Of a DNA stretch of 64,000 nucleotides, positions 34,809 through 44,405 are shown piece after piece. The notes below the pieces were generated by a model. The model saw nothing but the letters and a program-made list of their open reading frames with translations. It was not told the DNA's origin and did not search any database. The stretch is taken from assembly GCF_000577895.1 (NCBI RefSeq), contig NZ_HG917868.1, forward strand, positions 1,116,001-1,180,000, in the 5' to 3' direction. This DNA is from Clostridium bornimense. GTDB taxonomy: Bacteria; Bacillota; Clostridia; Clostridiales; Clostridiaceae. Numbering within the stretch: the first letter of the stretch is position 1; each line of letters starts with the position of its first letter. A program made the position numbers and the translations under genes.

Positions 34809-34832
34809 AAGAATTATTATATAATAATTCTT
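34809..34832. repeat. Perfect 24-bp palindrome between divergent genes
   Basis: AAGAATTATTAT at 34809-34820 is followed directly by its exact complement to 34832. It lies 20 nt before the ATG of the exporter-like gene and 67 nt from the barnase start, a position suited to an operator. Confidence 0.65.
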
Positions 34833-34852
34833 TAATGGGAGGTGAAGATATA

Positions 34853-35809
34853 ATGATGAAATATTTTAAAGATAAAACATTTAAGATGGCAATATCAGCT
34901 ACTATAGCGATTATTATTGCAGATGCATTTAAACTACATTTTTCTGTAACTGCAGGAATAATTGCTATTTTAAGTGTACAAGATACAAAGAAAGAAGCAT
35001 TGAAGGTAGCAGGGGGAAGACTTATAGCCACTACAATAGCTATAGTTCTTTCTTTTGCATTATATATTATTTTAGGAAATAATCCTGTAGTTTTTGGTAT
35101 TTTTTTATTGATCTTTATTCCAATAACTAAATCGTTGCAAATAGGAGATGGATTAGTAGTAGGATCAGTATTATCAACACATTTATTATCAAGTTCTAAT
35201 ATTAATCTATATTGGATTTTGAATGAAGAAGCTTTGACGATAATAGGAATAAGTATTGCAATGATATTTAATTTATATACAGATTCTTTAGAAGATATAT
35301 TTGAAAAAAATAAGGAAGAAATCGAAGAAAAGTATAGACAAATATTATCGGATATGTCAGTTACTCTGGTAACTCATACGGTGCCAATATATGAGCAAAA
35401 ACTTTTTCTTAGTGTAGAAAAATTGATTAGTGAAAGTAAAATTATTGCTAAGAAAATTAATGATAATTATATTCTCAAAAACAACTATTATTATTTGAAT
35501 TATATAAATATGCGAACTATGCAATTAGATACAATAAGAAGGATGAAGAAACATTTTTTAAGGTTTAATATGACATATGAACAAACAGGTATCTTATCAA
35601 AATTTACGGAAGATGTTTCTAAGGAAATATATGAAAATAATGATTGTACTAATTTGATAAACAAATTAGATTCCCTTAGAAAAACTTATGAATTGATGGA
35701 ACTGCCTAAAACTAGAGAAGAATTTGAAAATAGAGCATTGTTATTTCAATTTCTCAATGATTTAGAAGAATTTTTAGTTATTAAGAAAGAATTTGTAGAA
35801 TCAAATTAG
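34853..35809 (+). CDS. Aromatic acid exporter (ArAE_1) family membrane protein
   Basis: A 318-aa protein with four to five N-terminal membrane helices (about 8-145) and a soluble helical C-terminal half (about 150-318). The opening KDKTFKMAISATIAIIIADAF and the VTAGIIAILSVQDTKKEA segment match the ArAE_1/YqjA family of FUSC-related proteins; no substrate has been fixed for these Firmicutes forms. The start at 34853 is used because GGGAGGTGA lies 7 nt upstream and is itself inside a longer reading frame that begins at 34835. It is followed closely by an HELSH membrane protein gene. Confidence 0.8.
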   Translation: MMKYFKDKTFKMAISATIAIIIADAFKLHFSVTAGIIAILSVQDTKKEALKVAGGRLIATTIAIVLSFALYIILGNNPVVFGIFLLIFIPITKSLQIGDGLVVGSVLSTHLLSSSNINLYWILNEEALTIIGISIAMIFNLYTDSLEDIFEKNKEEIEEKYRQILSDMSVTLVTHTVPIYEQKLFLSVEKLISESKIIAKKINDNYILKNNYYYLNYINMRTMQLDTIRRMKKHFLRFNMTYEQTGILSKFTEDVSKEIYENNDCTNLINKLDSLRKTYELMELPKTREEFENRALLFQFLNDLEEFLVIKKEFVESN

Positions 35810-35868
35810 TTAAGTATTATAAAAATAGTATATAATTAACTTATATCATATATGAAACGAGGGATTAT

Positions 35869-36636
35869 ATGGATTATATAGTTGAGATAATAAAATTAGG
35901 TACTATTATTATATTGGGATTAATAGGTGAGTTTTTAGTATTTGGGTTTATCATTGGTGAAATACAGAAGGAAAGTAATAAATCTATAGTTAAGATGTTT
36001 GGAGAAAAAGGTATTTGGGTTGTACATGCTATAGGGACTCCAATTCATGAATTAAGTCATCTATTAATGTGTTTTTTATTTGGTCATAAAGTTAAAGAAG
36101 TAAAATTATTCAGACCAATTGCATCAAGAGATGATGGCGTATTAGGATATGTTAAATCAAGTAGTAATTCTAAAAATATATATCAGAATATAGGAAATTT
36201 TTTCATTGGTTCAGCCCCATTGTTTATGGGAGGTTTAGCTATATTTCTAGTGTTTTTTCTTTTGCTACCTGAAAGTTGTAAGACGATAATAAATTCTTCA
36301 GAGTTATCTCTAAAATTTATAGTTACAACTATATTTTCGATGACTAATGTGAAAAGCGTGAAATTTTGGATATTTATACTTATAACTATCGGAATAAGTA
36401 CGAGTATGTCATTAAGTAAAGAGGATATAATGACTTCGAAAAGAGGTGCACTATATTTATCACTATTAAGTTATTTTATTGCTTTAGTAATTATTTTACT
36501 AAATATAAGTACAGATGGGATTTTTCAATTTTTAAAGTTATACAATTACATTTTTATATTTATATTTTTATTAGGGACTATTACATCTATGCTAACTCTT
36601 ACTTTAGTTAAAATACTAAATCTAATTAAATATTAA
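35869..36636 (+). CDS. Integral membrane protein with HELSH metallopeptidase-like motif
   Basis: A 255-aa protein with about six hydrophobic segments. The motif H60-E-L-S-H64 at the start of a helix is the zinc site of M50-type intramembrane proteases, with a preceding GTPI turn. A second motif (NxxPxxxLDG in typical site-2 proteases) is not evident, so proteolytic activity is uncertain; the family also includes inactive relatives. It lies 59 nt behind the exporter-like gene. A terminator follows. Confidence 0.7.
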   Translation: MDYIVEIIKLGTIIILGLIGEFLVFGFIIGEIQKESNKSIVKMFGEKGIWVVHAIGTPIHELSHLLMCFLFGHKVKEVKLFRPIASRDDGVLGYVKSSSNSKNIYQNIGNFFIGSAPLFMGGLAIFLVFFLLLPESCKTIINSSELSLKFIVTTIFSMTNVKSVKFWIFILITIGISTSMSLSKEDIMTSKRGALYLSLLSYFIALVIILLNISTDGIFQFLKLYNYIFIFIFLLGTITSMLTLTLVKILNLIKY

Positions 36637-36640
36637 TAGA

Positions 36641-36693
36641 AAAGATCTTACATGTTATACCTTAAAGATAGGTTAATATGTAAGGTCTTTTTT
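36641..36693 (+). terminator. Terminator after the HELSH membrane protein gene
   Basis: 13-bp stem AAAGATCTTACAT (36641-36653) / ATGTAAGGTCTTT (36678-36690) with one G-T pair, an inner ACCT/AGGT stem and a following T-run. Confidence 0.85.
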
Positions 36694-36706
36694 ATTAAAA
36701 ATTTTT

Positions 36707-36734
36707 AAACAAAACATATTACCAAACAAAACAT
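36707..36734 (+). repeat. 11-bp tandem direct repeat before the biosynthetic cluster
   Basis: AAACAAAACAT occurs at 36707-36717 and again at 36724-36734, 17 nt apart, upstream of the first gene of the condensation-domain cluster. A TAAAAT/TATAAA-rich stretch follows. It could be a regulator site. Confidence 0.5.
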
Positions 36735-36786
36735 GGGAATATATGGTAAAATATAAATAAAGCTATAATTTGTAAAGGAGAATAAA

Positions 36787-38133
36787 TTGAAAAAAACTAT
36801 TTTATATGATTTAACACCATCCCAACAACTAATGTATTATTCAGTAAAGTATTCTATAAAGAAAAGTGTTGTAAATATAGGAGTCTCAATTTGGATAAAG
36901 GATAAAATAGATATACCTTTATTAAAAGAGGCTATATATATAGCAATATCAAGAATGGATGCTCTAAGAATTAGATTAACTGAGGAAGAGAATATTACAA
37001 AACAATATATATCAATGGATGAACCAAAGGAAACAAAAGTATATGATTTTAGCAAATTAACCACTGAAAAAATTGATAATAAGTTAGCAAAATGGACGAG
37101 AAAAACTGAGAAGTATATAGAATGTGACTTGTATGATATTGCAATAATAAAGGGACCCGATGATGAAACTATTATATATTTTAAAGTTAATCATATTATT
37201 ATGGATGCCTGGGCATTAACAGTATTCACAAAGGATATTTTAGATATATATATAGGGATAAAGGATAATAAAGCATTATCAGAGGCACCAACATCATTTA
37301 TTGAGCTTGTTAAGAGTGACTTAAAGTACACTACATCTAGGAAAAGAGAAAAGGATTATGAATTTTGGAAAGATACTTTTAATACTCCACCTAGTTATGC
37401 AGCTATTAGTAAAGAAAATGTGGGCAAGCCTTTTAGAAGCCTTTCTTTGAGCTCAAAATCAAAATTAAAGGTAATAACATTAGAGAAAGAAAAGGTATCT
37501 AAGATTAAGAAGTTTTGCAGGGAGAATCGTTTGTCACCTCAAATTTTATTTTTATTAGGTAGTCAATGTTATTTTTATTTATTAAATAATAAATATGAGA
37601 CTATAGTAAATAATTCATTAGCAAGAAGATCTACTATATCAAGTAAACGAGCTGGGGGAATGATGGTAAATTCACTGCCGTTTAAGGTAAAATGCTCAAG
37701 AGATAGTAGTTTTATTGAAACATGTAATAAGCTTACTATTGATCAAATGTTTTTGTTTAAACATGGAGATTTTCCATATCAAGATATAATGGCGTATATA
37801 AAAGAACAATATCCAGTTAAAGAGACTGCTTATAGCTATACAGATATGTGTTTTACCTATCAATTAGCAAAGATTAATTCAGAAAGTGATATAAAATATT
37901 CTGTTAAGAGTTATAGTAATGGAATTTCAGCGATGGGACTTTATTTAACTATTATGGATGTTAGTGATGCAGGAACATTAGATTTCTTATTTGAATATAC
38001 ATTATCTGTTGTAAAAGAAGAAGTGATTTATAAGATTTATAAACTAATGATTAGAGTAATTGAATTAGGTATTAATATGCCAGAGATCTCTATTGGAGAA
38101 ATATTGGACTTAGTTAAAGGGGAGATAGAGTAA
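36787..38133 (+). CDS. Free-standing condensation-domain protein
   Basis: A 448-aa single-domain protein with the fold pattern of nonribosomal peptide synthetase condensation domains: an N-terminal LTPSQQLMYYS opening, the catalytic site in degenerate form (N135-H136-I-I-M-D140-A141 for HHxxxDG), and a MMVNSLPFKV segment in the second half. The essential second His and the Asp are kept; the first His is Asn and the Gly is Ala, as in some acyltransferase-type relatives. It should join a carrier-bound acyl group to an amine or alcohol. TTG start with AAAGGAG upstream. First gene of a five-gene co-directional set; the ligase begins 2 nt after its stop. Confidence 0.8.
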   Translation: MKKTILYDLTPSQQLMYYSVKYSIKKSVVNIGVSIWIKDKIDIPLLKEAIYIAISRMDALRIRLTEEENITKQYISMDEPKETKVYDFSKLTTEKIDNKLAKWTRKTEKYIECDLYDIAIIKGPDDETIIYFKVNHIIMDAWALTVFTKDILDIYIGIKDNKALSEAPTSFIELVKSDLKYTTSRKREKDYEFWKDTFNTPPSYAAISKENVGKPFRSLSLSSKSKLKVITLEKEKVSKIKKFCRENRLSPQILFLLGSQCYFYLLNNKYETIVNNSLARRSTISSKRAGGMMVNSLPFKVKCSRDSSFIETCNKLTIDQMFLFKHGDFPYQDIMAYIKEQYPVKETAYSYTDMCFTYQLAKINSESDIKYSVKSYSNGISAMGLYLTIMDVSDAGTLDFLFEYTLSVVKEEVIYKIYKLMIRVIELGINMPEISIGEILDLVKGEIE

Positions 38134-38135
38134 AT

Positions 38136-39836
38136 ATGGTACAAGAAATCAATGTAAATAGTAGTAGCATCAATGGAGTGATTAATTATAAAGAGATATT
38201 GATAGATTCAAGTAATAAGTATAAGGATAAAGTAGCGTTTTATGAAAAAAAAGGAAGAGGGAAAATATCACATAGTTATAAAGAGTTGAAAAATGATGTT
38301 TTTAGGCTAGGTACTATGTTACTAGAAATAGGATTAAAAGATAAACATATAGCAATAATTGGTGAAAATAATTATAATTGGATTATATCTTATCTGGCAG
38401 TAATTAATGGAGTTGGTGTTGCAGTACCACTAGATAAAGAATTATCTGAAGAGCAATTGTGCAGGCTTATGGAAAAAAGCGATGTGTCTGTATTGATTTT
38501 TTCTAAAACTTTTCTATCTTCCATTGAATATATTAAGGAAAAAGTTCCTGATTTGCAGTGTTGTATATGTATCGATGAAAATTCATATGGATATGATGAT
38601 GTTAAATCTCTTATAGATAAAGGCAAAGAAATGCTTGATAAAGGAAATACTTTATATTTAAAAAGTAATGTTAATATTGATAGCTTAAATGTAATAATGT
38701 TTACGTCAGGAACTACAGGCACTAATAAAGGAGTGATGATAAGTCAAAGAAATATATTAAGTAATGTTATGGATATGGCAGAGATATTTCAAGGTTATGA
38801 TAATTTATTGGCAGTATTACCTTTTCATCATGCTTATGAGAATATATGTGGTATATTAACTACGATAAAATTAGGGATTACTACTTTTATAAATGATAGT
38901 TTAAAGTATTTATCTAAAAATATTAACGAGTTTAAACCAGAAGCAATGATTTTAGTTCCTTTATTTTTAGAAACAATGTATAGATCTGTGGAAGTAGAAC
39001 TTAAGAGAAAGAAGTTAGAAGGAACATTTAAAAAATATTTAAAAGTAAGTAATGCATTATTAAAAATAAATATAGACTTAAGAAGAAAAATCTTCAAGAA
39101 GCTGATAGATAATTTTGGAGGAAACTTAAAAACAATAATCAGTGGTGGCGCACTTTTAAGAGAAGATTTAATAAAGAAATTTAAGGATATTGGTATCAAT
39201 GTAATAAATGGTTTTGGTATAACAGAATGTACACCAGTAGTTAGTATTAATTTTAGTGAAAATTTAAATTCAATTGGTAAGCCTCTGTCTAGTGTAGATA
39301 TATCCATTTTAAATCCAGATGAAAATGGTGTAGGTGAGATATTAGTTCATGGTGATCATGTTATGTTGGGTTATTATAAAGATGATAAAAGCACCAAAGA
39401 GTCCTTTGTTAATGATTGGTTTAAGACAGGAGATTTAGGATATATCGATGATAGTGGTTATTTATATATTACTGGAAGAAAAAAAAATCTGATAGTATTG
39501 AGTAATGGTAAAAATGTAAATCCTGAAGAATTAGAGGAGTATATATTAGAAAATATGAGCTATGTTAAAGAAACGCTAGTTTATAGTGCAAACAGTAGAA
39601 ATGGTAGTAAAATTATTGTTGGAGCAGTGTATATAGGTAAAGAATATATATCAATGAGAGGTATAGAAAATGTAAGAAACCAACTGGAAGAGGATTTAAG
39701 AAAAATAAATAATAAGTTACCTTTATTTAAGCAAATACAAAAAATTTATATAAAAGAAGAAGAGTTTGAAAAAAACACTTCAAAAAAGATTGTTCGATCC
39801 AAATTTTTAGAGGAGGGAAATAAGATTGGAATATAA
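38136..39836 (+). CDS. AMP-forming acyl/amino-acid ligase of the cluster
   Basis: A 566-aa adenylate-forming enzyme. Core motifs: P-loop F189-TSGTTGTNKG, GFGITECTP, the ADP/AMP Asp in WFKTGDLGYID, the hinge TGRKKNL, and a C-terminal lysine in the NTSKKIVRSK segment. The overall pattern is closer to long-chain acyl-CoA synthetases than to amino-acid adenylation domains, so fatty-acid loading onto the adjacent carrier protein is likely but not proven. Its ribosome site lies inside the condensation gene's 3' end, and its own 3' end overlaps the carrier gene by 11 nt, so the three are translationally coupled. Confidence 0.85.
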   Translation: MVQEINVNSSSINGVINYKEILIDSSNKYKDKVAFYEKKGRGKISHSYKELKNDVFRLGTMLLEIGLKDKHIAIIGENNYNWIISYLAVINGVGVAVPLDKELSEEQLCRLMEKSDVSVLIFSKTFLSSIEYIKEKVPDLQCCICIDENSYGYDDVKSLIDKGKEMLDKGNTLYLKSNVNIDSLNVIMFTSGTTGTNKGVMISQRNILSNVMDMAEIFQGYDNLLAVLPFHHAYENICGILTTIKLGITTFINDSLKYLSKNINEFKPEAMILVPLFLETMYRSVEVELKRKKLEGTFKKYLKVSNALLKINIDLRRKIFKKLIDNFGGNLKTIISGGALLREDLIKKFKDIGINVINGFGITECTPVVSINFSENLNSIGKPLSSVDISILNPDENGVGEILVHGDHVMLGYYKDDKSTKESFVNDWFKTGDLGYIDDSGYLYITGRKKNLIVLSNGKNVNPEELEEYILENMSYVKETLVYSANSRNGSKIIVGAVYIGKEYISMRGIENVRNQLEEDLRKINNKLPLFKQIQKIYIKEEEFEKNTSKKIVRSKFLEEGNKIGI

Positions 39837-40050
39837 AGTTAAAGAAATAATTTCAGAATATTTAGGTATTGAAGTAAGAGATATAGGTTTAGATATGGAC
39901 ATAGTAGAAGATTTAGGAATTAATTCTTACGATATTGTAAGTATAGTGGGAAAATTTGAGGAAGAATTTGATATAGAAATTCCTGAGAAAGATATAAGGC
40001 TATTTAAGACAGTAGGAGATGTAGTTAATTATTTTATGGAAAAAAAATAA
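39826..40050 (+). CDS. Acyl/peptidyl carrier protein
   Basis: A 74-aa acidic four-helix carrier. The phosphopantetheine attachment Ser34 lies in EDLGINSYDIVSI, matching the DSL-like motif (here NSY). Such carriers hold the intermediate activated by the adjacent ligase. TTG start with AGGAGGG upstream, overlapping the ligase gene by 11 nt. Two features distinguish it from the housekeeping fatty-acid ACP: its place between a condensation and a transport gene, and the absence of fab genes nearby. No phosphopantetheinyl transferase was found in the window. Confidence 0.88.
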   Translation: MEYKVKEIISEYLGIEVRDIGLDMDIVEDLGINSYDIVSIVGKFEEEFDIEIPEKDIRLFKTVGDVVNYFMEKK

Positions 40051-40104
40051 TTTGATTTCAGGTGTATTTAGCAATTTATATATAAGGAAAAGAGGGGGTA
40101 TTAT

Positions 40105-40809
40105 ATGTGTGATTTTGTAATATTTAAAGATGTTTATAAAGGGTATCAAATGGGAGAGGTTAGAATTAATGCAGCTGATGGTGTAAATTTTGTAGTAAAG
40201 GAAGGTGAATTTGCAGTAGTAGTTGGACCAAGTGGAGCTGGAAAAAGCACTGTATTAAATATACTTGGAGGAATAGATCAGTGTGATGGTGGAGAGATAT
40301 ATGTTGGAGATAACCATTTAAGTGATATGAGTAAAAAAGAAATAACATACTATAGACGTTATGATATTGGGTTTGTTTTTCAATTTTACAACTTGATTCA
40401 GAATCTTACAGCTAAGGAGAATGTAGAAATAGCGGCGCAGATATGTAAGAATCCAATGGATGCAGAAGAAGCATTAAAGAGTGTGGGATTAGAAGATAGA
40501 ATGGACAATTTTCCATCTCAGCTATCTGGTGGAGAGCAACAAAGAGTTGCAATTGCCCGTGCTTTAGCTAAAAGACCCAAATTGTTGTTATGTGATGAGC
40601 CTACAGGAGCTCTTGATTATCAAACAGGAAAAAATATTTTAAAGTTACTTCAAGATACTTGTAGAAAAGAAAAAATGACAGTAGTATTAGTTACCCATAA
40701 TCAAGCAATTACACCAATGGCAGATAGAGTAATTCGTATGAAAAATAGTAAAGTGGAATCTATTATCATAAATGAGCATTTAACTTCTATAGATGATATT
40801 GAATGGTAG
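40105..40809 (+). CDS. ABC transporter ATPase of the cluster
   Basis: A 234-aa cytoplasmic ATPase of the LolD/MacB/SalX type. Walker [11 protein letters not shown]-loop [10 protein letters not shown], signature [15 protein letters not shown], Walker [13 protein letters not shown] and switch His in LVTHN are all present. It should drive the downstream FtsX-like permease rather than a classical pore exporter. AGGGGGT precedes the ATG. The gap to the permease start is 14 nt. Confidence 0.92.
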   Translation: MCDFVIFKDVYKGYQMGEVRINAADGVNFVVKEGEFAVVVGPSGAGKSTVLNILGGIDQCDGGEIYVGDNHLSDMSKKEITYYRRYDIGFVFQFYNLIQNLTAKENVEIAAQICKNPMDAEEALKSVGLEDRMDNFPSQLSGGEQQRVAIARALAKRPKLLLCDEPTGALDYQTGKNILKLLQDTCRKEKMTVVLVTHNQAITPMADRVIRMKNSKVESIIINEHLTSIDDIEW

Positions 40810-40823
40810 GGAGATGAAGTTAA

Positions 40824-43800
40824 GTGAATAATTCATTAGTTAAATTGTTTATAAGACAGATAAAAAACACGAAAAGTAGATTTATTTCTATTATGGTAAT
40901 TGTAGCTTTAGGGGTAGGCTTCTTTGTTGGTGTAAAAGGTGCTAGTCCCAGTATGAAATATTCTGCTGATAAGTTTTTTAAAGAAAATAATTTAATGGAC
41001 TATAAGGTTATGTCTAGCTATGGTTTTAGAGAAGAAGATGTTACAGCATTGAAAAATATGAAAGGTATACAAGCAGTAATGCCTTCATATTCTACAGAGT
41101 TATTAGTAAAATCTAATGAAACAGAAGTAGCGGTTAAGGTACATGCTATTCCAAAAGCTTATGATAATAACGATAAAAATATAATAAATAAAGTAAATAT
41201 TACAGAAGGAAGATTACCCAAAAAATCAGGAGAATGTGTATTGGGTAAAGATGAATATACATCAAAGACATATAAAATTGGAGATAAAATAAAGTTTGTA
41301 CATCCTGATGAAGGTGAGAATATAGAAGATATTTTAGAAGTTCAAGACTATACTGTAGTTGGGTTTGTAGATAGCCCTCAATACATTTCTTATGATAAAG
41401 GTGTAAGCACTATAGGGAATGGAAGTATTGCCTTTTATATGATGATATTACCTGAAGACTTTAATTATAAAAGATACACAGAAGTTTATCTTAAAACTGA
41501 TGTAAGTGATAAGTATGAATCATTTTTTGATGAAAGCTATAAAAAGGATATAGAAAAGTATAAAGATGACATTGAAGTCGTAGGAAATAAAGCTCTAAAG
41601 GATAATTATAATGACATAATTAAGGAAGCAAATAAACAATTAGATGATGCTGTGGAAAAATTACAAAAAGAGAAAGACAAAGCAGAAAAGGAAATAAAAG
41701 ATGCTGAAGATAAACTTATACAAGGTAGAGAAGAAATATATAAAAAAGAAGCTTTATTAGCAGAAGGGGATAAAAAGCTAAAAGATAGTTTTGCAAAGTT
41801 GGAGAGTAGTAAACTAGAAATAAGCCAAGGAGAACAATTACTATCTAATGCAATAGAAAATTATAATAGACAAATAGAAGATGGTAAAAATCAAATAGAT
41901 GAGGGAAGAAAACAGTATACAGAAAAGCTTAATGAATATGATACTCAATATGACCAATTTAAAGTTATGAAGTCGAAAGCAGAGAAAGAAATAGATGAAA
42001 GCAAAAAACAATTGGAAAAAGAAAAGTTGCTTATTGATGCACTTCAAAATTTATATGATAGATCTATAGAAAATAAAGATATTACATGTGATACCATTGA
42101 TGATATTTCAAATAAAATAAAATATAAATATAATCTTACAGAAGAACAAAAAAAAATATTAGATAATATTACTTCAGAAATAAAATCATCAATAATGAAT
42201 AATGAAATCCTTGAAAAAGCTATAGAACCATTAAGCAATAAGATTACAGATCTTACAAATCAATATAATGAAGGAGTAAGTAAAGTTACTGAAGCAGAAA
42301 AACAACTACAAGATGCTGAAAATAAATTTCTTGCAATGAAAACTGTTTTAGATGATGTAAATGGAAAACTAATAGTCGCTGAGGAGGAGTTAAACAATAA
42401 TAAGGTATATGGAGAAAATGAAATAGAAAATTCCAGAAAAAAAATAAGTAATGGGAAGAATCAGATAGCACTTGGAGAGAAAGAATATGCTAATGGAAAG
42501 TCAGAATTAGAGAAAGGACGTGCTCAGTTAGTAGAAGCTAAGAACAAAATTAGAGAAAATGAGGGGAAATTAGAACAATCTAAGAATGAGGCAGAGAAAA
42601 AGTTTGCATTAGCTGACGATGAAATTGAACAAAAAAAGAAAGAAGTAAAAAATATAGAAATAGGTAAGTGGTATATATTAACCAATGAAGATAATACAGG
42701 ATTCACATCTTTTGCACAAGATGCAGATCGAATTGATGGAATAGCATCAATATTTCCATTATTCTTCTTTATAGTAGCCGCCCTTGTATGTTTAACTAAT
42801 ATGACTAGGATGGTGGAAGAAGAAAGGACAGAAATAGGTACCCTTCAAGCATTGGGATATGAAAATAAGAGTATAATAGCTAAATATTTCTTTTATGCAT
42901 TATTAGCAGCTATGGTTGGAAGTATTATAGGAATAATTGTTGGATTAAGTACATTGCCTAGAACTATTTTTAGTGCTTATGATGCAATGTATAAGCTACC
43001 ACAATTTTATGTTAAATTGAATTTTCTAATTATACTGATTGCAATATTAGGAGCGTTACTAAGTACTTGTACTGTTGCATATGTAGTGGCTAGTAAAGAG
43101 TTAAAATTAAATTCTGCTACATTAATGAGACCCAAAGCTCCAAAGAAGGGAAAACGTATATTATTAGAAAGAATACCAATTATATGGAATAGAATAAATT
43201 TTTCTGCAAAAGTTACTATAAGAAATATTCTAAGATATAAAGCAAGATTTATTATGACTGTATTAGGAGTAGCTGGTTGCACGGCATTAATCTTAGCTGC
43301 TTATGGATTAAAAGACTCTATATCAGGAATTATTTCAAAGCAATATGGTGAAATATTTAGTTATGATGCTATGGTTAAGTTAAAAAGTGACGGTACACTA
43401 AAAGAAAAGGAAAGTCTTTTGGATAATTTAGATCTAGATAAGAGATTTAAATCAAATATGTTAATAAATCAGACAATAATGGATAGTAATAGTGATAAAG
43501 TAAAAAATAATGTACAAGTAAGATTATTTATTCCTGAAAGCACTACTTTATTATCGGATTATGTAGGGCTAAAAGATTTTGATAGTGGTAAAAATATAGA
43601 TTTTAATAATAAAAGTGTAGTGATAACAGAAAAATTAGCAAAGTTATTAGATATAAAAGTTGGTGATGTAATAAGTATAAAAGATGACAATATTAAAATT
43701 GATTTAAATGTAACAAATATTGCAGAAAATTATATATATAACTATGTATATATATCTCCAGATATTTATGAAAATAAAGTTCATGAAGAGGTTAAATTTA

Positions 43801-44342
43801 ACAGTGTTCTATTAAAATTCAAAAATGATAAAGATATTAAAGAAGGTAGTATAGCGGAGGATTGGTTAAAGAAAAATGATGTATTGGTCATTACATTTAC
43901 TTCATATATTATAGATAGTTTTCAAGATATGATAAGTAGTTTGAATTTTGTTGTAGTAATTATGATTGTTTGTGCAGCAGCATTGGCTTTTGTAGTTTTA
44001 TATAATTTAACTAACATCAATATTTCTGAAAGGCTTAGAGAAATAGCAACTATAAAAGTATTAGGGTTCACTGATGGTGAATCGGCTAACTATGTTTATC
44101 GAGAAAATATGATTTTATCAATAATTGGTATAGTAGTAGGGTTATTTATAGGGGTTTTTCTAAGTAGGTATATAGTAGGGACTATTGAGATGGATATTGT
44201 TATGTTTGAAAGAAAGGTAGATGCTATTAGTTTTGTATATGCTACTGCTTTTACATTAGTGTTTTCTATCCTTGTAAATATATTTATGTATAAGAAAATA
44301 AATAATATTAGCATGGTAGAATCATTAAAATCAATAGAATAG
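40824..44342 (+). CDS. FtsX-like ABC permease with long coiled-coil insert
   Basis: A 1172-aa permease. It begins with a short cytoplasmic tail and one membrane helix (about 18-38), then an extracytoplasmic MacB_PCD-like domain (about 40-260), a long Lys/Glu/Gln coiled coil (about 268-612), three helices of the first FtsX domain (about 640-770), a second extracytoplasmic domain after an N-terminal-like helix (about 810-1035), and a second FtsX triplet to the end. This duplicated FtsX architecture with a coiled-coil insert is seen in lipid or peptide extrusion and resistance transporters that work as mechanotransmitters rather than channels. GTG start with GGGAGA upstream. Confidence 0.88.
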   Translation: MNNSLVKLFIRQIKNTKSRFISIMVIVALGVGFFVGVKGASPSMKYSADKFFKENNLMDYKVMSSYGFREEDVTALKNMKGIQAVMPSYSTELLVKSNETEVAVKVHAIPKAYDNNDKNIINKVNITEGRLPKKSGECVLGKDEYTSKTYKIGDKIKFVHPDEGENIEDILEVQDYTVVGFVDSPQYISYDKGVSTIGNGSIAFYMMILPEDFNYKRYTEVYLKTDVSDKYESFFDESYKKDIEKYKDDIEVVGNKALKDNYNDIIKEANKQLDDAVEKLQKEKDKAEKEIKDAEDKLIQGREEIYKKEALLAEGDKKLKDSFAKLESSKLEISQGEQLLSNAIENYNRQIEDGKNQIDEGRKQYTEKLNEYDTQYDQFKVMKSKAEKEIDESKKQLEKEKLLIDALQNLYDRSIENKDITCDTIDDISNKIKYKYNLTEEQKKILDNITSEIKSSIMNNEILEKAIEPLSNKITDLTNQYNEGVSKVTEAEKQLQDAENKFLAMKTVLDDVNGKLIVAEEELNNNKVYGENEIENSRKKISNGKNQIALGEKEYANGKSELEKGRAQLVEAKNKIRENEGKLEQSKNEAEKKFALADDEIEQKKKEVKNIEIGKWYILTNEDNTGFTSFAQDADRIDGIASIFPLFFFIVAALVCLTNMTRMVEEERTEIGTLQALGYENKSIIAKYFFYALLAAMVGSIIGIIVGLSTLPRTIFSAYDAMYKLPQFYVKLNFLIILIAILGALLSTCTVAYVVASKELKLNSATLMRPKAPKKGKRILLERIPIIWNRINFSAKVTIRNILRYKARFIMTVLGVAGCTALILAAYGLKDSISGIISKQYGEIFSYDAMVKLKSDGTLKEKESLLDNLDLDKRFKSNMLINQTIMDSNSDKVKNNVQVRLFIPESTTLLSDYVGLKDFDSGKNIDFNNKSVVITEKLAKLLDIKVGDVISIKDDNIKIDLNVTNIAENYIYNYVYISPDIYENKVHEEVKFNSVLLKFKNDKDIKEGSIAEDWLKKNDVLVITFTSYIIDSFQDMISSLNFVVVIMIVCAAALAFVVLYNLTNINISERLREIATIKVLGFTDGESANYVYRENMILSIIGIVVGLFIGVFLSRYIVGTIEMDIVMFERKVDAISFVYATAFTLVFSILVNIFMYKKINNISMVESLKSIE

Positions 44343-44405
44343 AATTATTGAAAAAAAATTAATAAATGTTAAAATTATTATATAATGTTATTTAGGAGGG
44401 CAAAA

